Positions 17,432 to 24,694 of a stretch of DNA of 64,000 bases are shown one piece after another. Each line of letters begins with the position of its first letter. Positions within the stretch are counted from its first letter, which is position 1. A program made the position numbers and the translations under genes. Source of the DNA: Clostridium sartagoforme (GTDB lineage: Bacteria > Bacillota > Clostridia > Clostridiales > Clostridiaceae); NCBI RefSeq assembly GCF_004794105.1, contig NZ_SRYR01000003.1, positions 62,001 to 126,000 on the forward strand, read 5' to 3'. Under the pieces are notes generated by a model, which was not told the DNA's origin, did no database searches, and worked only from the letters and a program-made list of their open reading frames with translations.

Positions 17432-19321
17432 TTAAGGAACTATTAAGCTATTTTCATTTTGTCTTACATAAGTTTCTAAGCTATTTTTATCGATAAGTGA
17501 TGTTATAACACCTTCCCTTGAAATACAGAATCCAGCAGCATAATTGGCAATACGCACAGAATCCCTAAGAGAATAACCATATAAGAGATAAGAGGCAAGT
17601 GCACTTATAAAGGCATCACTAGCTCCAGTATTATCTACAGAAGGGAAGTTTGATGCAGGGAAATATTCATTCCATTCTACTGTCTTTACATAACATCCTT
17701 GATCTCCTAAAGTAACTATTATAGTTTTAACTCCACAACTTAAAAGGTAGTCAGTCTGATCTTCTATAGATGTATAGTTAGGACATAACTCATTTAACTC
17801 ATTCCTATTAGGAACAATTATATCTATAGAGGATAGTATTTCTGATGGAATATTGCTACAAGCTGATGGTTTTAAAATTATTTTTGCATTATATTCTTTA
17901 GCCACAGTACAAGCTTTATAAACTGTTTCTATAGGTATTTCTGATTGTATTAGACAATAACCAGTATTTTCGAATAAATGTTTCTTTTCTTCTATATCAT
18001 CAGGGGTAAAAATATCATTTGCACCTGAAAGAATAGAAATCATTGAATCACCACTTGATTCTACAAAAACATAAGCTTTTCCAGTATCAATATTATTACA
18101 ACGCTTAATTCCTGAGGTATCAATTTCATATTCATTAAGGGTGTTGTAGATGTAGTTAGAATCTAAATCAAATCCAACATTTCCAATTAAAGTTACACGA
18201 TGTCCAAGTTTAGCTACCCCAATAGATTGATTAATTCCTTTTCCTCCAGGGTAAATAGAGGAGGTAGAAGTACTTACAGTTTTTCCGCTATAGGGTAGGT
18301 TAGCTACGTTAAGATAGGTATCCATATTAATACTACCAACTACTGTTATCTTTGTAGATTTTAATTTAAAAGGCAAGGTAACAGTTGAGTCATTATCAAG
18401 GAAAAATTCCTGTGAAAAAGCATCAGAAGTAGTATTTCTCTTTTCAATTTCATCAATTATCTTATTAGAAATATAAGAGTTAAAATCATTGTTTAAAACT
18501 GTAAAGGTAGAGATTTTTGGTAGAGAAAGAGTTTCTACAAAATTCTCTTTTAATGAAATTAGGGAAATATCCTCTGGTATTCTATAATGAAGAGACTTCA
18601 TAAGCTCATAGAATTCTATAGCCTTTGTATAGTCAGAAGATATAACAGCGCTTATATTACGATTATTAATTTTAGACAGTAAAGCATCATCTAATTGATG
18701 AAAAATTAAGTCCTCATCAAAAGTAATATTGTTATCAAACAAACATTTTTTATAGCCTGATAAAAATGCGGCAGTATTATGATTTTTATTAATAAGACAA
18801 GCAATATCTTTATGTTTTAAATTAATTAATTCTTCTGTGATTTTATATCCATATTTTTCATATGGAATGTTATATGAGTTATTACTAGTAGAGTTAATTT
18901 TTATAAATGGGATATTCATATCTTTAAATTGGGCAGAATGCAAAATGCTTTCCTCATCTATAGGCTCCCATATAACACCATCAACCTTGTTTTTACATAG
19001 AGATGTTATGTTTTTTAATTCTAAATCTTTGTTTGAAAAGCTGTTACATATAATGGTGTTATAACCATTTGATTGAGCGGTTTCTATAAATCCATTTAAT
19101 GATGAATTAAAAGAAGATGTAGAACGTAGCAAAATACCTAATAAACATGTCTTATGATTATTAGCAGTAACAGAAGCATATGGAGTGTAATTATATTCTT
19201 TTACAATTTTTAAAACACGCTCTCGAGTTTCATTGCTAATACTTTCGTCCTTTTGATTCACTATTTTTGATACAGTTGATATGGAAACACCAGCTAGCTT
19301 AGCAATCTCTTTTATATTCAT
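17432..19321 (-). CDS. LacI-type regulator fused to ribokinase (PfkB) domain
   Basis: A 629-residue two-domain protein. Residues 1-60 form a LacI helix-turn-helix (IKEIAKLAGVSISTVSKIVN), and residues about 62-320 a LacI sensor domain. Residues about 327-629 form a PfkB sugar kinase with GSINMDTYL, PGGKGINQS and the active-site motif DNTGASDAF, where Asp569 is the expected catalytic base. The kinase part is complete, so it may phosphorylate ribose or only sense it. The gene is divergent from ribokinase, nucleoside hydrolase and MFS genes, which it probably controls. Similar LacI-kinase fusions are annotated in other Firmicutes. ATG 19321 has GGAGG upstream. Confidence 0.88.
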   Translation of the reverse strand: MNIKEIAKLAGVSISTVSKIVNQKDESISNETRERVLKIVKEYNYTPYASVTANNHKTCLLGILLRSTSSFNSSLNGFIETAQSNGYNTIICNSFSNKDLELKNITSLCKNKVDGVIWEPIDEESILHSAQFKDMNIPFIKINSTSNNSYNIPYEKYGYKITEELINLKHKDIACLINKNHNTAAFLSGYKKCLFDNNITFDEDLIFHQLDDALLSKINNRNISAVISSDYTKAIEFYELMKSLHYRIPEDISLISLKENFVETLSLPKISTFTVLNNDFNSYISNKIIDEIEKRNTTSDAFSQEFFLDNDSTVTLPFKLKSTKITVVGSINMDTYLNVANLPYSGKTVSTSTSSIYPGGKGINQSIGVAKLGHRVTLIGNVGFDLDSNYIYNTLNEYEIDTSGIKRCNNIDTGKAYVFVESSGDSMISILSGANDIFTPDDIEEKKHLFENTGYCLIQSEIPIETVYKACTVAKEYNAKIILKPSACSNIPSEILSSIDIIVPNRNELNELCPNYTSIEDQTDYLLSCGVKTIIVTLGDQGCYVKTVEWNEYFPASNFPSVDNTGASDAFISALASYLLYGYSLRDSVRIANYAAGFCISREGVITSLIDKNSLETYVRQNENSLIVP

Positions 19322-19360
19322 AATATTTCCTCCATCTTTATATTTATATCACTTATATAA

Positions 19361-19389
19361 AGCATAGATAAATAATAAAAATATGTCAA
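19361..19389 (-). promoter_or_regulatory. Promoter of the LacI-ribokinase fusion gene
   Basis: On the minus strand TTGACA (19389-19384) and TATGCT (19366-19361) are 17 bases apart, 40 bases before the start codon. Confidence 0.65.
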
Positions 19390-19493
19390 CATATGAAGTA
19401 AATAGAATTGGTTAGCTTTACATATAAGAAAAAATAATAAAGAGCAGTTGAAATAGTTTGAAAATATTCAATAATAAAAATAATAAAAAAACG

Positions 19494-19527
19494 TTGACAA
19501 TTAAGTTTAAAAGTAGTAAATTTTACT
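19494..19527 (+). promoter_or_regulatory. Promoter of the ribonucleoside operon with operator-like palindrome
   Basis: TTGACA (19494-19499) and TAAATT (19517-19522) are 17 bases apart. AGTAAATTTTACT (19515-19527) is a perfect 6+1+6 palindrome sitting on the -10 box. It is a plausible operator for the divergent LacI-ribokinase fusion, although LacI sites usually have a central CG, which this one lacks. Confidence 0.6.
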
Positions 19528-19570
19528 TATGAAAATGATTTCGGAAAACTATTTTTTAAGAGAGGTTGTT

Positions 19571-20455
19571 ATGAAAGTACTAAATTTTGGTTCATTAAAT
19601 ATTGATTATGTATATAGTGTTAATGATTTTGTACAAAAAGGAGAAACTATTTCTTCTGATAAGCTAAATGTATTTAGTGGTGGAAAAGGATTAAATCAAT
19701 CATTAGCATTAAGTAAAGCAGGAGTAGAGGTATATCATGCAGGTGCAATTGGAGAAGATGGTTTACTTTTAGAGAAGCTTCTTAGAGATAATGGAGTCAA
19801 TACTAAGTTTTTAAGAATATTAAGTGATGTTAGAACTGGAAACGCTATCATACAAAAAAATAATGAAGGTGATAATTGCATAATTTTATATGGTGGTTCC
19901 AATAAAGCAATTTCAAAAGAAATGGTAGATGATGCTCTTGAGAATTTTGAGAAAGGTGATTGGCTATTACTTCAAAATGAAATAAGTGAAATTTCATATA
20001 TTGTTGAAAAGGCATATGAGAAAGGGATGAAGATTGTCTTAAACCCATCTCCTATGAATGATAGAATATTTGATATTAATTTAAATTATATTCATTGCTT
20101 TATTTTAAATGAAGTTGAAGCAGAAGCTTTAACAGAGAAAAGTGATGATAAGGAAGTATTACTTAAGAAGTTACAAGAAAAGTTTCCACATGCAGAAATA
20201 ATCCTAACTTTAGGGGAAGACGGTTCATTATATGTTAAAAATAATGAAGTTATAGAGCAGAAAGCGTATAAAGTAAATGTTGTTGATACTACAGCAGCAG
20301 GAGATACATTTACAGGGTATTATTTAGCAGAAAGATTAAATGGAAAGATAGTTAAGGATTCTCTAGACACTGCTGCAAAGGCAGCAGCAATAGCAGTATC
20401 TAGAAATGGAGCTGCACCTTCAATTCCACAAAAGGATGAGGTCCTAAATTTTTAG
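19571..20455 (+). CDS. rbsK: Ribokinase / PfkB family sugar kinase
   Basis: A 294-residue kinase. ATG 19571 after AGAGG is preferred; an in-frame ATG at 19529 coincides with the expected transcription start and lacks a ribosome site. PfkB landmarks are FGSLNIDYVY, SGGKGLNQSLAL and DTTAAGDTF, with the catalytic Asp245. The expected reaction is ATP plus D-ribose to ribose 5-phosphate. The next gene is a nucleoside hydrolase that would supply the ribose, so the pair channels nucleosides into the pentose phosphate pathway. It is a second ribokinase-like domain beside the fused one in the regulator. Confidence 0.88.
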   Translation: MKVLNFGSLNIDYVYSVNDFVQKGETISSDKLNVFSGGKGLNQSLALSKAGVEVYHAGAIGEDGLLLEKLLRDNGVNTKFLRILSDVRTGNAIIQKNNEGDNCIILYGGSNKAISKEMVDDALENFEKGDWLLLQNEISEISYIVEKAYEKGMKIVLNPSPMNDRIFDINLNYIHCFILNEVEAEALTEKSDDKEVLLKKLQEKFPHAEIILTLGEDGSLYVKNNEVIEQKAYKVNVVDTTAAGDTFTGYYLAERLNGKIVKDSLDTAAKAAAIAVSRNGAAPSIPQKDEVLNF

Positions 20456-20659
20456 CCTATATTTAAATTTTCTAAATAAGATTTAAAGTTTTTAGCATAC
20501 AGCATATTTAAAATGATAATAATTAGGTATTACTTGTTTTTAATATTAAGTTAGAAGAGAGAGTAAATGACAGTAGTTAATATGAAAACCTTATAATAAT
20601 AAATACCATTGATAATAAAGAAATTAATAAAATTTTAAAGGTAAGTAGGAGGGAAACCA

Positions 20660-21583
20660 ATGAGAACAAGAAAATTAATTATTGATACTGACCCAGGAAT
20701 TGATGATGCAGCTGCAATTGCAATTTTACTTTCAGATCCTTCTTTAGATGTTAAGCTTATAGCTAGTGTATCAGGTAATGTTGGAATAGAACATACTACT
20801 AATAACGCATTAAAGCTTATGACATTTTTTAATAAGGATATACCAGTAGCTAAAGGGGCAGCTATGCCACTAATGAGAGGAAACATATTTGCAACAAATG
20901 CTCATGGTAAATCTGGTATGGGAGGCTTTGAATTTCCTGAGCCAAATTTGGAATTACTTCTTAAAGAAAATGCTGTTATGAGTGAGTATCATACAATAAT
21001 GGCTTTAGAAGAAAAAGTTACAATTCTTACTATAGGTCCTTTGACTAATATAGCCCTTTTAATTTCAACTTTCCCTGAAGTAAAGGAAAAGATAGAAGAA
21101 ATTATAATGATGGGTGGTTCTACAGAAAGAGGAAATATAGGTGTCTATAGCGAGTTTAATGTTAATGTTGATCCTGAAGCAGCAAAAATAGTATTCCGCT
21201 CAGGTATCCCTATAACAATGCTTGGATTAGATATTGGAAGAAAAGCAAGACTTACTGCAGGAGATTTAGATGAATTAGATAACTGTGGTAAAGCTGGGAA
21301 AATGATAAGTTCTTTATTCCGTTCATATGATGGAGGAAATATAGAAGAAGGCGTAAAGATGTACGATCCTTCAGCAGCTATGTATCTTCTTGAACCAGAG
21401 TTATTTAAAGTTAAAGAAGCTTATGTAGATGTAGAAATATGTAGTCCACTTACTAGTGGTGCAACAGTAGTTGATTTTGACGGAATTTTAAATAAAGAAA
21501 AGAATACTACAGTATGTATAGATGTTAATGTTGACAAATTCCGTGAGAATTATATTAAAAGAGTTAGAGAAATTCAATGTTAA
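20660..21583 (+). CDS. Inosine-uridine preferring nucleoside hydrolase
   Basis: A 307-residue enzyme. The Ca-binding signature DTDPGIDDA is at residues 9-17, followed by GNVGIEHTTNNAL, LTIGPLTNIALL and NVNVDPEAA, all hallmarks of the IunH/RihC family. It splits ribonucleosides into base and ribose in the cytoplasm. ATG 20660 follows AGGAGG. It lies 204 bases after ribokinase and before an MFS carrier, consistent with nucleoside salvage. A role in queuosine salvage was considered because such hydrolases occur beside ECF transporters, but the ECF operon here is separated by a terminator and an opposing gene. Confidence 0.9.
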   Translation: MRTRKLIIDTDPGIDDAAAIAILLSDPSLDVKLIASVSGNVGIEHTTNNALKLMTFFNKDIPVAKGAAMPLMRGNIFATNAHGKSGMGGFEFPEPNLELLLKENAVMSEYHTIMALEEKVTILTIGPLTNIALLISTFPEVKEKIEEIIMMGGSTERGNIGVYSEFNVNVDPEAAKIVFRSGIPITMLGLDIGRKARLTAGDLDELDNCGKAGKMISSLFRSYDGGNIEEGVKMYDPSAAMYLLEPELFKVKEAYVDVEICSPLTSGATVVDFDGILNKEKNTTVCIDVNVDKFRENYIKRVREIQC

Positions 21584-21659
21584 TAATAAAAATGTTAACA
21601 AAATTTAATGTTAATAATAAATTAAAATTACAGAAGTGTAGAAAGGTTTGGTGCTAATT

Positions 21660-23138
21660 ATGGGAAGTAAAAAAGAATCTTTAATTAAGAAATCAAAAGG
21701 TATTGAAAACACTAAGATGGAAGAACAGGTAGCTGGAATACCAGTTCCTAAGGAGGGAACTCCAGAGTTTGAAAAGATGAACCGTATGGCAAAACGTGCT
21801 ATTCCACTAGTATTAGCAATATTTATTTTAGGAATTCTTCAACAACAAGCTTTTGGAATGATCTTCGTTAATATTGGAGAGGAATTAGGAGTTCCTCACT
21901 TAGCATCTTTAATTACATCATTACCAGGTATTTTATTAGGGATTGTTTGTGTAATTTATGGTTCATTAGGAGATTTTGTATCTTTAAAGAAAATGACCTT
22001 TGTTGGTATAGCTATTTTTGTACTAGGATCTATAATAGGATTTGTAGGAGCTAATAATATTTGGACTGTTGTTATAGCTCGTATGCTTCAAGCAGCTGGT
22101 GGACAAGTACCAGGTTCAGTATTCCTAGTTCTTGTAGCAAAATATATTGAAAGAAAAAATAGAGTTATATATTATGGTATTTTCTCAGCAATATTTAGAC
22201 TTTCAGCAGCATTAGGAGTAATGGTTGCAGGTTACATAATGAAACTAGACTATCGTTGGTTATTTATTATTCCAGTAGTTTCAATTTTATTTATTCCATC
22301 ACTAGCTAAAAACCTTCCAGACGAACATGTTAAGGGAGCTAAAATTGATGGTTGGGGATTTGCATTTACAGCTGCCTTTGCAGGATCTATTACAATGTTC
22401 TTTACAGATATGAATATGATGTGGACAATAGCTTCTATCGTAACACTTATAGCATTTATAATATATATTAATAAAGCTGAAAATCCATATATTAAACCAG
22501 AGTTCTTTACTAATCCAGCCTTTGCTATGACAATGATAGTTATATTTGTTGGATACTTCTTTAGTTATACTTTAAATGCTGGAGTTAATGCAATTGGATT
22601 AAATGTATTTGGAATTGATTCAGCTCAAGTATCTAACCTACTTGTATGGTCAATACTGCTAGCTTGTTTACTTGGATTTGTTTGTGGACCAATTATTAAG
22701 AAAATCGGACGTACAGCATCAATTATTGGAGCTTTAAGCTTAATGGGACTTGGATTAATAGCAATTGCTTTTGCAATCCCTCATGGAAAAGTTGCTGCTT
22801 TAGCAATAGCACCTTGTATTTATTACTTTGGTACAGCATTCTTCTATTCACCAATTGTTGATACAGCTACTATGACTGTTTCATCAGAAGAATCTGGAAG
22901 AGTAATGGGATTCAATGACCTTATTCAAGCAATCACAGGTTCAGTAGGGGTTGCAGTATTTGGAAACCTTATGGCATCAGGTGCAATGTCTGGTGGAAGT
23001 ATAGTTGGAGTAGAAAGTGGTGCTGCATCAACATATGCAAATGTATTCTTAGTTGGTGGTGTAATAGTACTTGCTGCACTAGTATTATATATTGTTTTCA
23101 GAAAGACTATATACAGTCGTTCAAGAACAGAAGATTAA
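21660..23138 (+). CDS. MFS transporter (DHA2-like, 14-TM type)
   Basis: A membrane carrier of about 492 residues. The start is uncertain: ATG 21660 is 13 bases after GAAAGG, and in-frame TTG 21648 and GTG 21651 are also possible. A hydrophilic N-terminal tail of about 45 residues precedes roughly 13-14 membrane segments. The loop after the second segment reads YGSLGDFVSLKKM, the typical MFS motif A position. The family mostly holds drug exporters, but its place behind ribokinase and nucleoside hydrolase suggests uptake of nucleosides or ribose, or base export. A terminator-like hairpin follows. Confidence 0.85.
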   Translation: MGSKKESLIKKSKGIENTKMEEQVAGIPVPKEGTPEFEKMNRMAKRAIPLVLAIFILGILQQQAFGMIFVNIGEELGVPHLASLITSLPGILLGIVCVIYGSLGDFVSLKKMTFVGIAIFVLGSIIGFVGANNIWTVVIARMLQAAGGQVPGSVFLVLVAKYIERKNRVIYYGIFSAIFRLSAALGVMVAGYIMKLDYRWLFIIPVVSILFIPSLAKNLPDEHVKGAKIDGWGFAFTAAFAGSITMFFTDMNMMWTIASIVTLIAFIIYINKAENPYIKPEFFTNPAFAMTMIVIFVGYFFSYTLNAGVNAIGLNVFGIDSAQVSNLLVWSILLACLLGFVCGPIIKKIGRTASIIGALSLMGLGLIAIAFAIPHGKVAALAIAPCIYYFGTAFFYSPIVDTATMTVSSEESGRVMGFNDLIQAITGSVGVAVFGNLMASGAMSGGSIVGVESGAASTYANVFLVGGVIVLAALVLYIVFRKTIYSRSRTED

Positions 23139-23305
23139 GTTAAAACTTAATTAAAATTAAAATATAATTGAAGTAAAAATAAGATAAAAAAATCAGAAGA
23201 TAGTTGCAATAAAAGGATGATAAAATCCTAAGAGATTTAAAATCGAAAGATAACAAAATTAGAATGTGATAAAAGCAAAAGATTATAAAATCCAAAGATA
23301 ATTAA

Positions 23306-23350
23306 AATAAAAGGATGATTTTTGTGATAAGCAGAAATCATCCTTTTATT
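23306..23350 (+). terminator. Terminator-like hairpin after the MFS gene
   Basis: A perfect 16-bp inverted repeat (23306-23321 with 23335-23350) around a 13-base loop, ending in TTTTATT. The sequence AATAAAAGGATGAT of its left arm also occurs at 23208-23221. Confidence 0.7.
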
Positions 23351-23911
23351 GTATAGAAACTACTAGCTATGCTAGTGGATAAAATGGCTTAAGCTATGAG
23401 AAAAAAACTCCTATGATATAATGATAACCACTGACAAGCGTAAAACATATAAATTATAGGAGGTTCCAATATCATATAGTATTTGCAGCTAAATATAGAA
23501 GATAAATAATAAAACTATCTCATTAGGGTGGTACTTTAAATGTTTTGTGATTGGAGTTTTTTAGAATATGAGTAGTTCCGTTAGTATCATATCATTATAA
23601 GGCTTAATCAAGTTACTAGTTTAGTTGATGGTACATGACTATTAGGCACTAATAGTTTGGAAACTAACTATTATATAAGGCTCACTAAGACTCAAAATCT
23701 ATAGTCTAATTATATGAATTGAAGCTATAGTTTGAAAAGTAAATATTTAAAATTGAGATTAAAAGAATAAAAATCTAAGTTTGGAAGATATTTAATATTT
23801 AAATTTTTTAAAACAGGCTTTATAAATTTGATATTCCCATTAAAAATTGGTATAATAAAAATCTGTTTTGAAAAATCATTTACTTTATATAGAATTTTTG
23901 GAGGGTTTAAA
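23351..23911. other. Intergenic region with element remnants
   Basis: Apart from the transposase relic this stretch has no gene. It holds a 13-base match to the T-box antiterminator core (ATTAGGGTGGTAC, 23522-23534), which then departs from the CCGCG that should follow, and an 8-bp inverted repeat TAATAGTT/AACTATTA at 23650-23673. It looks like decayed sequence. Confidence 0.45.
23464..23505 (+). pseudogene. IS200/IS605 TnpA transposase relic
   Basis: The frame 23464-23505 reads FQYHIVFAAKYRR and then a stop. This matches the conserved N-terminal block of IS200-type Y1 transposases (YHIVF.PKYRR). Nothing recognisable as the HUH motif or catalytic Tyr follows, so only a small fragment remains. 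The reading can be extended upstream in frame (KHINYRR) without a clear start codon. Confidence 0.55.
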
Positions 23912-24508
23912 ATGCCAAAGAGAATAGCCATATTAGGCGGTCCAAGATGTGGAAAAACTACATTAATACAACAATTATATGTAGAAATGAAAATTAGAGA
24001 TTTAAATGTTGGAGTAGCAACTGAATACAGCACTGATTATTTAAGAGATAAGGGAATGATAGAAAATATTGCTGAGCAATATGGAATTTATTTAGGACAA
24101 CTTCACCTAGAAAATAGCTTAAATGAATTTGATTATGCAATAACTGACTATGCAACTTTTGTTCCATACATATATGGTAGATTTATGCTTGGAGATAAAA
24201 AGAGAACAACTAAGGAAATTGAAATTTTAAAAGATTTATACATACTTGCATTAAGAGATTTACCTAAATATGATCATATTTTCTTTGTTCCAAGAGAATT
24301 TGGTTATACAAAAGATGGTGTAAGATGGCAGGATGAAGAAGTAGCACAAGCTGTTGATAATGCTATCTTAAGTTTCTTAGAAGCGGAAAATGTAAAATAT
24401 ACAACTATAACAGGCTCAACTAAAGAAAGATCTAAAAAAATTTTAGAGATGCTTAATCTTTCAGATGAACCACAAGAAAAACAAGTAAAATTAGATATGA
24501 CAAAATAA
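23912..24508 (+). CDS. P-loop ATPase/kinase-like protein (AAA_28/NadR-like)
   Basis: A 198-residue cytoplasmic protein. ATG 23912 after GGAGGG is preferred over an in-frame start 84 bases upstream. Walker A is GGPRCGKTT (9-17). Further on, ATEYSTDYLRDKG and LHLENSLNEFDYAITDYATF resemble the nucleotide-kinase-like AAA_28 group, which includes the kinase domain of NadR and phage-encoded kinases. Arg residues in VPREFGYTKDGVRWQDEEVAQ could form a lid. It stands alone between element relics and a terminator. Substrate unknown. Confidence 0.65.
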   Translation: MPKRIAILGGPRCGKTTLIQQLYVEMKIRDLNVGVATEYSTDYLRDKGMIENIAEQYGIYLGQLHLENSLNEFDYAITDYATFVPYIYGRFMLGDKKRTTKEIEILKDLYILALRDLPKYDHIFFVPREFGYTKDGVRWQDEEVAQAVDNAILSFLEAENVKYTTITGSTKERSKKILEMLNLSDEPQEKQVKLDMTK

Positions 24509-24521
24509 GAAATTAACATAG

Positions 24522-24550
24522 AACCCAGCTAAAAAGCTGGGTTTATTTCA
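24522..24550 (+). terminator. Rho-independent terminator
   Basis: AACCCAGCT (24522-24530), loop AAAA, AGCTGGGTT (24535-24543), then TATTT. Confidence 0.85.
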
Positions 24551-24604
24551 TTATATTTAGTAGCATCTATAATTCAATTAAAAATTATGTCATAAAAAAC
24601 AAAA

Positions 24605-24642
24605 TGAAAACGATTGAATAAGAAGTGACTATTAGGTATAAT
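24605..24642 (+). promoter_or_regulatory. Promoter of GH3 gene with overlapping cre-like site
   Basis: TTGAAT (24614-24619) and TATAAT (24637-24642) are 17 bases apart. TGAAAACGATTGAA (24605-24618) resembles the CcpA cre consensus (TGWAARCGYTWNCW) at 12 of 14 positions and overlaps the -35 box, predicting carbon catabolite repression. Confidence 0.65.
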
Positions 24643-24694
24643 TTAGTAGAGAGGTGAAATGATATTTCAAGTATAAGAGGAGGATGAGAAATAT

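Noticed and set aside
14054..21583. A queuosine/queuine salvage cluster (ECF transporter plus nucleoside hydrolase)
   Set aside because: The hydrolase is linked to ribokinase and an MFS carrier, a terminator and an opposing regulator separate it from the ECF operon, and no radical-SAM QueL gene is present.
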